Shown piece by piece: positions 12,061-22,030 of a stretch of 64,000 bases of DNA (its first letter is position 1; each line of letters opens with the position of its first letter). Source of the DNA: Acanthococcus lagerstroemiae (lineage: Eukaryota; Arthropoda; Insecta; Hemiptera; Eriococcidae). The position numbers were made by a program, and so were the translations under genes. Below the pieces are notes generated by a model that did no database searches, was not told where the DNA came from, and worked only from the letters and a program-made list of their open reading frames with translations. The stretch is from contig CM063112.1 in NCBI GenBank assembly GCA_031841125.1, forward strand, positions 60,565,722 to 60,629,721, written 5' to 3'.

Positions 12061-12972
12061 GGCCCATCGATTTGATGATTCGGAGGAATCAATGTTTTAA
12101 CAAGCTACGATAAAAAGTAATTTCTGACGACAGAAAACAGAATAATAATGCATGAGGAAAATGTTTGAGAGATGGGTGGATGTGGATGTAGAAAAATGTG
12201 TTCAGGAATGAATTGCAACCTTTCTGTTTGCTAAAGTCGATGAAAATTTTACATTTTTTTCTATAAGGCTTGTGTAAACGCGTGGTAAAGAAAAGAATCA
12301 CTGAATTCCTATGAATAAATAAAAATTATACAGTTTTATGAGTACAATTAATCTTCAGTTAATAAACCTAATAATAATGACAATTATTTAAATATCTCTT
12401 ATACCTTGGTTTGATGTTATATAAATTTGAAAGTAAGAAAATATAAAAATTACGTGGCTTATGCAGTAATTTCAATCGGAATCTTAAGATTTATCGTTTC
12501 AGCTCATTATATATTTACAGTTATGTTAGATATTGCCCCACAAATGTCTTATTTTATGAAATCGAGAATATTTAGAATATTTATTGCTGTACCGCATTGC
12601 ACCTCCCTGGCCCCTTTTAAACATTCCTGGTGTAATTAAGGAAAAATTGAAATCGAACCATTTGTATGTGGTAGTTCAAAATATTTTTTCTAAAATTCAG
12701 TAATTTGAATTCCTTAAAAAAAAAAAAAAGAGAGTTTGGACTCTATTTCTCCGCGAAAAAAAAGCAAAAGGGCAGGGGTTTCTTGTGATAATCAAGGCGG
12801 TTAATACGGTCTTTGTTTTTTATTATATACCTTCGGGGTCGGGCTCTTAAGTCCCTTCCCCTTACCGCTGTCGACTTCTTTGTGGTATTCCTTCGGCTCA
12901 GTAGGAGGAATATCCCTACTTTAATATTTTACTGCGGGGGTACAATATTTGGTCCTTTGGACGGGGAAGAAT
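12061..12972. other. No gene recognised
   Basis: AT-rich sequence with an A-run at 12,717-12,729. The part at 12,800-12,970 is less AT-rich but has no motif I can name. Confidence 0.45.
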
Positions 12973-12987
12973 ATCACTCAACTCACT

Positions 12988-13008
12988 CGGCCACTTTAGC
13001 GGTTCATC

Positions 13009-13043
<35 letters not shown>

Positions 13044-13078
13044 TGCCCCTGCGCAAGGATGACACGCAAAATCGTGAA
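12988..13078 (+). pseudogene. U6 snRNA-derived segment
   Basis: Positions 13,010-13,078 match the strongly conserved core of U6 snRNA almost base for base. It includes ACTAAAATTGGAACGATACA, then GAGAAGATTAGCAT, then GCCCCTGCGCAAGGATGAC and ACGCAAAATCGTGAA. So the ACAGAGA box, the AGC triad and the internal stem-loop region are all present. One change is visible in AGCATTGCCCC, where AGCATGGCCCC is usual. The 5' 22 bases differ from the usual U6 5' hairpin but could form a small stem (CCAC-TTTA-GCGG). The 3' end departs from U6 after CGTGAA, so the final 3' bases and the terminal U-run are missing. It is the head of a retroposon, not a functional U6 gene. Confidence 0.87.
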
Positions 13079-13683
13079 CTTGGCATACCCTGTTCGAGTG
13101 TGAGACCTGGGAGCCGGAGAGGCGCAAGACGACAACAACAGCGATCGATCCCGGCGAGGAAGCATCAACGACGACGATGGCGTGATCAGTCGTCTCGCGC
13201 CGGACACCCTGGTTCCGGAGATGATGAAGAGTCGAACACGGGTGTCGGCCTTTTTCTCGGCCATCATGAAGATGAAGATGCAAACGGAGCGGTCGAGGCA
13301 GAGGGCCGACGACGAATCAAGCTCGGCCCACACCACTGAACAGGATAACTCTGTACTATCCTCGGTGAGCTGCTGCAGGTGCTGTGGATCCCCCAGCAGG
13401 GCTCTCCCGCCGTCACCGCCTGCCTGCGTCGCCACGCGTATCAAGACGAGGAGGTGAGGGGTGAGTGAAGAGAAAGCGTGTTCGGCTGTGCGGGACCTGA
13501 ATTCCAGGTTAGTGCTCCTGGGGAGCGCGAACCGCGGCAATAGGGAACGCCATGGTGGCTCTGGCAGGACGCGCGCACCGGAAGCGGCCCGGCGAAATGG
13601 GGGCTCGGGCTGGCCTCACAACGTCCCTTCGGCCACTGATGTGATACTCGTAAGGGTAGTTTCCGGGGGCCGGGGGTGCGGTG

Positions 13684-14461
13684 TGTGGTATCCTGACACT
13701 TCGGTTTTGTGGATCTGACCGAATGTCACAAAGTCGTTTCCTCTTCCAAAAATTCCCCTTACCTTTTCCTAACTTTTCCGCTGTGGCTTTTAAGCTCACT
13801 TGTTTTTCGTTTTCCCGTGGTCTCCTAACGCCACCTATCTTATTTTTCCTGTCATTTCCTAGCGCCATCTAGTTTGTTTTTCCATTTTCCCGAATGTTAT
13901 CATTTTTCACGTTTTTCCTACCTGGCTGCGAAGTGAGGTTGGCGAGGTTCTACGTCCGGGAAGAGAGAACGATGGAAGGGCACTCGGTCAGAGACCCAAG
14001 GAAGGATAGAAGCCTTTTTAAAGATATAAACTTTGAAAATTCAATTATTCGGTTAACGCCAAATTTTATCGTTTTTTTTTTCTACTCCGCTTTGTGTTAC
14101 ACCCTCAAAACGTGCTCCGGATCCGATCACCGAACTGCTCGCTCACCGTGATCCACCAAGCGTCTCTCGCAACTCATCACCGTGCTGTACCCTGTAAATA
14201 AATAAAGTAAGCGTTTCGTGTCCCCACGTCTTTTTTTTTTATTTGCACTCTCTGTAAGGTGGAGGTACGGCAGTTTCCCGACTGACGAGGTATTCCTAGG
14301 TCACCTCGAAAGACTTCCCTCCCGAGATCCGAATCAAAACGCTCCGTGGTACGTATCCTGCACGCCCTGTGACCCAAGAGCTAGTCGAGGCACAGTGGTC
14401 TACCCCGGTTCTCTTATGTTCGGAAGCCACCTAGGTGTACAATCCGTTTAAGGTTACCACA
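13684..14461. mobile_element. Probable solo LTR inside the retroposon
   Basis: A 778-bp insertion starts TGTGGTATCC and ends GGTTACCACA (imperfect 10-bp inverted ends, TG...CA). It is flanked by GGTG on both sides (13,680-13,683 and 14,462-14,465). The host sequence is continuous once it is removed: 'gggggtgcggtg' joins '(ggtg)tcataggggctac' exactly as in the uninterrupted copy at 38.9-39.5 kb. It has an AATAAA at about 14,199-14,206 just before a T-rich stretch, as expected for an LTR on the plus strand. No gag/pol coding is present, so a solo LTR is the best reading; a TIR element with 4-bp duplication is the alternative. Confidence 0.65.
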
Positions 14462-14529
14462 GGTGTCATAGGGGCTACTTTGGCATGCATGTATCGCCAT
14501 AGTTCCACCACGCCATCACTCAGCTCACT

Positions 14530-15096
14530 TCCCGGGGACCAGAGCAGAGATTGACCTTTTAAAATATAGGTAGGCCGTTGCAGTTCAGTGCTTCATGCAT
14601 TCTACAACTTCGATCTTACATTTTCATCTTCGTCACGATATTCCGTATAAAAATTCCAAGATGCCAACTATCTCCTTCATTACCTCATTTCGATTGCACT
14701 AATATTCTAAATAAATGATAAGGCCAGGATACAAACACCCTAGATTCCCGAAACCCTGGCTTTCCCATTCCTAAAATTAAAGTAATCATGATGGTCGCTT
14801 AGAACGTTCAGTCTTTCGTTATTGAACTTGTTGATCCAGAAGTCGAATTTTGTATTTACTTACCCGAAACGTTTCACTCGTTCCTGGTTTAGGGATATGG
14901 TAATTCAGCTCACGGGATTAATTCGCTCTCGTCCAAATCTCAAAGTACATCGACATAATTACATTTCTGTAATTTTCCATAATTATAAATGACAGCGACG
15001 GTCTACAATAATCGCCAGACAGTGTAGCCTATCGAGGATGTATCCCATTTAATCAACAAAATCCGCGTTTTGGTAACATCTGTCGTAGGAGCTGTA
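14530..15096. other. No gene recognised
   Basis: Moderately AT-rich spacer with no motif, frame or repeat that I can support. Confidence 0.45.
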
Positions 15097-15238
15097 CAGT
15101 GGCGTAGCCAGTGGGTTCGAAAGGGCCTGGAGCCTCCTTTGCGACTTCATCAGATAGTGGTTTTTCCAATTTTAGCACCCCTCCCCGTTTGGTCAAGACC
15201 AGATCCTCCCTTCGAATACTTAGTTGGCAACGCCATTG
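15097..15238. mobile_element. hAT-like MITE
   Basis: A 142-bp element with terminal inverted repeats CAGTGGCGTAGCCAG and CAATGGCGTTGCCAA (reverse complement of the right end). It is flanked by 8-bp duplications GAGCTGTA (15,089-15,096) and GAGCTGTG (15,239-15,246). The 8-bp duplication and CAG/CA ends fit the hAT superfamily. No coding capacity. Confidence 0.75.
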
Positions 15239-15246
15239 GAGCTGTG

Positions 15247-18200
15247 CACGTATTCGAGGGCAGGGACGACAAGCTAAGATGCTCGGAGAAAGTCTACCTA
15301 GCGTGAAATAGCCAACACTCGTTCCGATTTTAATTGAAGCTCATTTCGGAAATTTTGTCACATATTACCCTCTCCTCCTGGACTGAATCGCCGCCGTTTG
15401 ATATAAATCTACCCGAAAACACATTAACAGCAGAAGCGTATTCGAGAGGTCTCCCTGGTCGAGAGCGCACCCCGCGAAACGGACAGTGTGAACGGCCGCA
15501 AAATGGAGACCTTTAAATTCTGTCCCACGCTCGCACCTCGTCCCCCACCGTGTTCATAAATCACTGATAAAAAGGCCTTCGACGCGATCGCCTTAAGTTG
15601 GTCCCCCTCGTAAACGCTCGTGCCCAATTCGAATTGCACTCACGTACGTTATGATTTATCCGCGCCGAAATTTTCGGCTGTCTGAATCGCGAACCGCGCG
15701 GGCCACGATCGTCGAGCGCGACCATAAAAAGGCGCGCGGGCTACCGCGCCAATTTTATTATATCGCGTCTTTTTCGGTGATGGGGGGGGGCGAAATAATC
15801 GAAAACCTATTCGTTTTGTTTTTCACGCAGACGTTTTGTCGGTGACAGTTCGCGTTATACGCTCTCGTACACGATGACGGAATTTTATTTACACGCCGAG
15901 TATTAAATTCTTCTTCGGCGAAATCCACTCTCCGCTGTCGCGCCCCCCGCCCCTGCCATGATATTCGAAGCCGAATCGATTAAACGGCGCGTATTCGCGA
16001 GTATCATTCTGGGCACATAAATTCGCGTCGAAAACTTTCATTTTTCTCCCTTTCCTTCCTTTTTTTTCCTGGATTCTGCCTGTCTATTTTTTTTTGTCTC
16101 TCTGTTTATTAAAATCGAGCACTCGTGCCCCGTGCCCCCTGTTGCCGCGCCGCGCCACACATTTAAATAAAATAGCTTTTTAACTTGTGTTTATCTTTTG
16201 CGGAAAGCATCCGCACTCGTTACGTATTCATGCAATTTAAACCTAATGAGACTTAAGTATATACACCTGATGGTTACGGAGCAAGAGGAGTCGGTGTGAA
16301 TGGTGTATGCAAATTCGCAAAAAGTGACGCTGGCAAAGTTGACGGAATTGTATATCTACGTACGCTGCACGTCCTTTTTTCTCTCTGTTTTTATTTACCG
16401 TGTGTGTAAAATGTATACATGTGCGGAGGAGAATTCATATGAAGTTGTATATTATGCGACCGAGTCGGCGACAAACGTATTTCAGACGTGGCGCGAAAAT
16501 TCGACCGCGTTTCTCGGTCCCGAGAAGCTGCTGCTTCTTATTAACATAGCCTGGCTGCGAACCTCTTGGAGTAAGCAGTGCAAAGTGGCAGAGATACTCG
16601 GTAAGTCTTGCATTATGCCAGATAATGCTGCCACTGGGTACTCGCCCTTCTATATACGACACGTCGTTACGAATATCGTTGAATTTTACCTTTGATGAGG
16701 GGATGCAGTGAACTTAGATTTCGATTTCTCGACGAACAGGGTGCATCCGATGAGTTACGCTCGATGTTTCTTCCTTACTTCTTCTTCATTACTGAAAGTC
16801 TGTATTTCTTCATCCATGATTAGTTTTCAGTGGCAACTGGATGTGGTGAAGAAAGGGCAGGAGGAGTGTCCCTGAGTGGCAGAATTAGGTATTAAATTTT
16901 CATTTCGATTTTGAAATGTATAATCACAGTGATTCCTGAGTCAGGCGATCATCAGTCTAAGCCCCAAAGGTATGAAGATTTCTACAAGGATGGGGGAGGG
17001 GGATACTGAGTATTATTTATACCCACTGAAAATGAGAAAAAAATCAGCACAGTTGAGAAAAAGTCGCCTTCAGGAATTTAGGAGACAAGATTACGAGATT
17101 TATTGCTTATTAACTTCGTTTTCAGAAATGAAAACTTTTTTTAGTCTGTTTATTCAAATTTTTAATGTTTATACGCTTCGAAAAAACTTTTCGACGCCAT
17201 TGGTGACTAAAACATCTGTAGCATCGTCAAATGAAAGGCTAATTTTTCGAATTGAGAGTCTTGAACTGTACTGGTGACCAGTTCTGGCGTCGTGCAATTG
17301 GCTGCCAATTTTTCTTACGTTTCTGTATTGAGTTTGTGGTGTTTTACATATTTTATTAAAGTTTTTTTTTTTTTTTTTCGAAATTGCTGGCTGCATCTGT
17401 GAGAGACCTCGTTACGTTTTGACTGTCCAAGTGTTTGTAATGGTTAACCATCGCATTCCCCCGCTGACGTACTTCCGCTGGAAGGGCCGCTGTCCCTTCT
17501 GGAAAAATTTCTTCCATAAAGCTAAATGGGACAGGTGTCGAAAAAATTCGACTTCAATATTAATTATTAGCCCACTATAATTAATAGTCGAAATATTGAA
17601 TTCATGCGATCAGTTAATATCTCGAAAAGGACAGCCTCGAATGCTTTCACAAAGCAAAGCACTTCAGCCTGTAACTGGAAAATTCGACTTGGACTGATAG
17701 CTGTAGTGTTTCGCTATTGTTGATAGCCGAAACGATAAAATAGATAAGGTAAAAAAAGTTCAGTCTCTTTTATAACTCCTCGTACCGGACAGCCTCAGAT
17801 ACTTCAACAAAGCCAATCGCTTGAGCCTGTTAACCGAAAACTAACGTTAAACCAATATGAGTCATGCTCATGTTTATACGGGCACTGCAGTACCTGGTAG
17901 CCAGCAGAAGACCTTAGTCTCATTTCTGTTCAGATCTTCATATGGTTCAAATGTGAGTTTTTCTTGCGTTCTCGTACGTCGTGTACTTTCCTGAGAAAGT
18001 GAATTTGCGCTCGTGTTTGTGTTGCCGCCAGTCCAAGCAGAATTGTGAAGATTCACAGGTCAGATAACGGTTAGATTTTGCTACTAATTTTACCAAAGTT
18101 GATCTCACTCTCTTATTCTCTCTCTCTCTCTTGCTGGCGCTCGCCCATGCACTGGCCCCGAGTGGCAATACGTTGACAGGCTCTGTAATAAGTTGTGCAA

Positions 18201-18660
18201 AAGCTAACCATAACGAACCCTGCAATATATTCACCGACTCCTGTCGGCCAACAGCAACCTGTAATAAGAAAAAACAAGCTACCTCGCAGATTGTGAGGTA
18301 GTAAGAGGGTGTTTGCTTAAGCTGAAAAACTTTCAGCTTTCAACTTCTGGCTTCTCAAAATTATCCTAAAACTACAAAAACTAACGGCTTCTCCGCATTC
18401 TGGTGTTGTTGCGCCAGCTTCCTACACTGGTATTGATAAAACAAAACCAAATCTGAAATTTTGAAGCTAATATTCAGACACAGTACCAACGTCTATGCGA
18501 TAAAACAAGTAAGAATGAGAATCTGTTGAGGTTAGCACCTCTCATCTTCCACATGCCCTCCGCATTAAGACCGATCTAACGATCTAAACGCAACTGAGCT
18601 AAAACTGAACTATGAGCTGTAAACAATTCAGTCGTATTTAATGAAAAAAATGATGAAAAT
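15247..18660. other. No gene recognised; CpG-richer single-copy-looking DNA
   Basis: The part at 15.3-16.7 kb has more TCG/CGA words than the repeats around it and looks single-copy. It contains the longest unassigned frame of the area, 131 codons at 16300-16695, which has no recognised domain, an overlapping antisense frame and no clear splice context, so I do not call it a gene. The rest holds short T-runs (17,357-17,379) and a CT tract at 18,110-18,132. Confidence 0.4.
18110..18132. repeat. (CT)n microsatellite
   Basis: A short run of TC dinucleotides with two interruptions. Confidence 0.85.
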
Positions 18661-18714
18661 TCGATTGCAATAGGGTGCTTGCAGCGCTGTGCGCGGGAAA
18701 ACACCCTAATTACA

Positions 18715-18892
18715 AGTGGTGCACTTGATGTTCGAGCAATCCTCAACATTGAGTCAACTTCTGTAAGTTCCTGTCTCCAATTACTAATGGTGCATTTGGT
18801 GTTAAGCAGTCCTTCACACTGAGTCCACCTGTGAGTAGTGGTGTTTGTGGTGCGTTTGATGTTCAAGCAGTACTTGACATTGAGTTCACTGG
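18715..18892. repeat. Three tandem degenerate units of about 65 bp
   Basis: The phrase 'ggtgcacttgatgttcgagc', then 'aatcctcaacattgagtcaact' recurs as 'ggtgcatttggtgttaagc..cactgagtccacc' and 'ggtgcgtttgatgttcaagc..cattgagttcact'. The starts are near 18,718, 18,788 and 18,849. Confidence 0.8.
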
Positions 18893-20667
18893 TAAGCTCT
18901 CAAGTTGTCTTCCACAATTTTGACTAATACATATAGACACTGTAAGCTGCCGCACAAGCCGTCATCCAGACAACTTGCACACCGCCTTGTACTGACTTCC
19001 TGAACCGTCCCTAGGATCTCCTATGTTGGCGCTTCACTTAACTAATCGTACCGTTATCTTGACATCCTATGACTGAAAGTATATGTGTTTGTTTCATGTA
19101 TGTATACTGTTAGATGAAGCCACCAAGAAGCAAGACCGAAGCCGCCGCACGAAACCTACTTTACTTTAGGAGCTCCTTATTTACAAGTATTTGTAATAAG
19201 AGTATACCTTCTATTGTATACTATGGCTTTTCATTCTTATAAAAGTGACTTTTAGTATATAAACACATTGCTAGCTCATCATAAGCCTTCCACTGCACCA
19301 AGTTAAGCTTTCATAATTAATTGGCTGAAATAATCTATATTCCATACCCTTTCATAAATTTGTATAAATCATAAAAATGTGATAATGTATGAATTTTGGG
19401 TTGCAATATTACTCTGCTCAAACAAGATTATTTCACAAAAGGTACAGGGAGCCGTGGGAAGGCGAAATTTCGTCGCCCCTGTCTCTACAATTTGAAAAAG
19501 GGTATCTCCCCCTGCAGGTGACGGTGTGGTGCGTGACGGGGAAGCGAGAGGTATATTGCCCCCCCCCCCGTGCGTTGATCTGTGTGCCTCGCTCGTAAGG
19601 CTAACGCGTAGCTGATTCCTGCAGTTCACGGTCTCCTTGGAAAAGAGGGCAGAGGGCCAATCAAGAAAACTGATTGAGGATGGTGTTTTGAGTTTGTTTT
19701 ATTTTATTTATTTTTTTAGTTCATTCCGCGATTTATTTAGTTTTTTTTTCTCTTTCTCGTATTGACGATGGGACTCGGGGAGTGCCGGAATGTTGCGTTG
19801 TGTGCGAAAATGGAGGAGGACCCTAAAATTTTTTATCCATTTACTTATTCATGAACATGCTTTTTCAGAAGTGTTATAAGTCCATTTTTTGCGTTTTTGT
19901 GATAAGGATAGTTTCTGATAGTACTTTTCACGAGGAATAATGATGGTAACATTGGTTTCTCCCGAGCTTCGCTCTTTCTATTCGAAAAAAGCATTTCAAA
20001 ATGAATCCATATGCAAGAATGTTATAAAGTCTCCATAGTCTTGTACAACACTCGCGTTTTCAACGGCAACTTTGTTTTCCCTCTCCTGAAAAGTCGTGAA
20101 TTTGGACTTATAACGCTCTTAAAAAAACATGTTCCCATTTTATTTCGGTTTCCCGCGGAGTTACAGTGAAATGATTTTGGAACAATTTTATTTTTTATTT
20201 TTCTTGATAGTGCATAGACGTACCACATGCTGTGCTTTTGATTTTTGGTACGTGGTATGTCTGGACTTTTTCAAAATTTGGTTTCCCCCTTGATGGATTC
20301 ACCCGGACCCCCGTGGGACTCGGTCGCGATCTGTGGCTTAACACCCATGAGTATGGCGATATTAGGCTGAACGCTCGTCATTACGAGTTATTAGTCCCCT
20401 TCGTCGGCAATCTACTATCGGCCATTTCCCACAGGTGAGATCCCTGGAAGAAGTTTATTTTTCCGGGGTGCTTATTCCGAAATTTGGGCGGGCCATGAGA
20501 TTTGTTAGTTTATGTCAATTTTCTTGCTCCACCAAATTGAACCCCTCTTCGGGGACTTCGCTGAAGATGTTTGGAAATAAGGGATCTTCTTATTGGACAC
20601 CATTTTGAATTTCAAAGTAATCTCCATCAGGCCCGTGCGCAGGATTTATAAGTAGGGAGGGGAGAGT
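18893..20667. other. No gene recognised
   Basis: Spacer with a C-run at 19,560-19,569 and T-rich tracts at 19,690-19,760. Frames of up to 86 codons overlap on both strands without motifs. Confidence 0.4.
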
Positions 20668-20889
20668 TTTTCTTTTTCTAATTTTCTCTCAACCCAAGCC
20701 CTAGAATTCGCCCTTTCGAGCATTACTACAGAGACATCGAGGAGGCTGTTAGGGCTGTCTTAGCCCTCTTCCCTTCTGGCTGAAAAACCAGCCTAGCTCG
20801 AAATCTGGCGAATTGCTGCGTGGGCTTGAACCCGGGACCTCCGGATTCAGAGACCAACGCGCTATCCACTCGGCCAACCAGACCAGAGG
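20668..20889 (-). mobile_element. tRNA-derived SINE, minus-strand copy
   Basis: On the minus strand it begins TCTGGTTGGCCGAGTGGATA, containing an A-box (TGGCCGAGTGG), followed about 35 bases later by a B-box-like GGTTCAAGCCC. The body then reads 'ccagaagggaagagggctaa', 'gacagccctaacagcctcctcgatgtctctg' and an A-rich tail 'aaaattagaaaaagaaaaa'. It matches the plus-strand copy at 50,254-50,477 throughout. The tRNA-like head and internal Pol III promoter mark it as a SINE. The flanking 'cccgtgcgcaggatttataa' (20,629-20,650) belongs to neighbouring sequence. Confidence 0.88.
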
Positions 20890-20908
20890 AAAGTTATCAA
20901 GTTTCCTT

Positions 20909-20950
20909 TAAAAAAATAAATAAATAAATAAATAAAAAAGAAAAAAAAAA
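20909..20950. repeat. (AAAT)n and A/G-rich tract
   Basis: Six AAAT/AATA units followed by an A-rich run, next to the SINE head. Confidence 0.85.
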
Positions 20951-21449
20951 GAAGAAAAAACTACAAAGAACATTTATCAACAAATTGGTGTACATGAAAT
21001 ATGATATGTGACCTGGAATCATGAAATGTGCCTCTCGTGCAAAGACAGGGGTTTGAGATAAACGAGTGTAAAAATAGGTTGGTGGTAGTGGTGCGCACAG
21101 TGTGTACATCTGTCGTGGTGGGTTTACACGTTGCTATAACAACCGCGTTTCAAATTCTTGTTCTCTGTCATTCCCATAGGCCCAGTGATTCCTCAGAAAA
21201 ACTAGCTAGTCAAAAAGCTGAAACTTGACATTCGGGGTTTTTCGAAAGCGCTGAATTCATATTTCATGAAATTTTCAGTTGAAACCCAAGAGGGAATTCA
21301 AGGGGGGGGGGGTAAACTGACAGTTCAGAAAACTACCGTGTAAGATATCAAAATACAGGTTTTCAACTATCCTGACTACGTTTTGACATTTTTATGCCTT
21401 TACTTTGGCACACAACGGAAAAAAGCGTTACTTTTTAGCGTGACGAAAA

Positions 21450-22030
21450 ATAGCGGCACGAAAATCGCGTTGGCTAGGCTGGCTTATTTTTGACATTTTT
21501 GACATTTACTGACTAGACTGACTGGACTGACTGGACTGTTTCCTTTGTGTCTTATCAGCAATATATACGAAAACCGCGCTGGCTAGGCTGGCTCATTTTT
21601 GACATTTACTGACTAGACTGACTGAACTGTTTCCTTTGTGTGTTATCAGCAGTATTTTCTTTATGTCCCATCGACGAGTCTCGTATCTGTCATTATGTCT
21701 TATCAGTAATGAAGGATACGGTAGCTTGTCAGTTTTTTGAATTTTTCCTTTGTCCTATCAAAAATATATAGACAAGTCTCATGTCTGTTTTTATGTTAGG
21801 ACAAGAGATTGCCCTAATACCTTGTCAGTAGGCAAGGAGAAGGTAACTGTTAGTGATATTTCTATCGGATACAGTGTGTCTCATGCCTGTCTTATATCTT
21901 TCACTATGTCGTTATGTCTTATTAGCCATAGACTGACAGTGTTATGTCTGTCTTTGACTGGCTGACTGGCTGGCGGACTGTAACTGACTCTGACTACCTC
22001 TGGCTGACTCTGACTGTCTGACTGAGCGAA
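21450..22030. repeat. GACTG-based minisatellite region
   Basis: A block 'ctggctaggctggct.atttttgaca', 'tttactgactagactgactg' and 'actgtttcctttgtgt.ttatcagca' occurs at about 21,470 and again at about 21,575. Around these are 'gactgactggactgactgg' runs and, to 22,030, 'ctgactgtctgactgg' words. It is degenerate, with no coding content. Confidence 0.75.

Larger units (their letters stand above)
12988..14514 (+). mobile_element. U6-headed retroposon, longest copy
   Basis: A non-autonomous retroposon with a U6-snRNA-derived 5' end, a GC-rich body and a tail shared with other copies. It is flanked by a 15-bp target-site duplication, ATCACTCAACTCACT at 12,973-12,987 and ATCACTCAGCTCACT at 14,515-14,529 (one mismatch). 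The left duplication abuts the U6 part, so the U6 segment belongs to the inserted unit. The body (13,203-13,683) aligns along its whole length with 38,940-39,467 (minus) and more loosely with 24,870-25,450 (minus). The tail is split by a 778-bp LTR-like insertion and resumes at 14,466. Without the insertion and its 4-bp duplication the unit is about 745 bp. Frames of up to 167 codons occur but are not conserved between copies. Confidence 0.82.

Noticed and set aside
13005..13078. Functional U6 snRNA gene
   Set aside because: The 3' end and terminal T-run are missing, the 5' hairpin is altered, and it is fused to retroposon sequence inside a target-site duplication.
13037..13540. 167-codon frame on the minus strand, with overlapping plus-strand frames
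   Set aside because: It lies across the U6-derived segment and the GC-rich retroposon body. The frame is not kept in the copies at 25 and 39 kb, so it is a by-product of base composition.
16300..16695. 131-codon ORF from an ATG
   Set aside because: No recognisable domain, a 75-codon antisense frame over the same bases, and no splice or promoter context. It may be chance in CpG-richer DNA.
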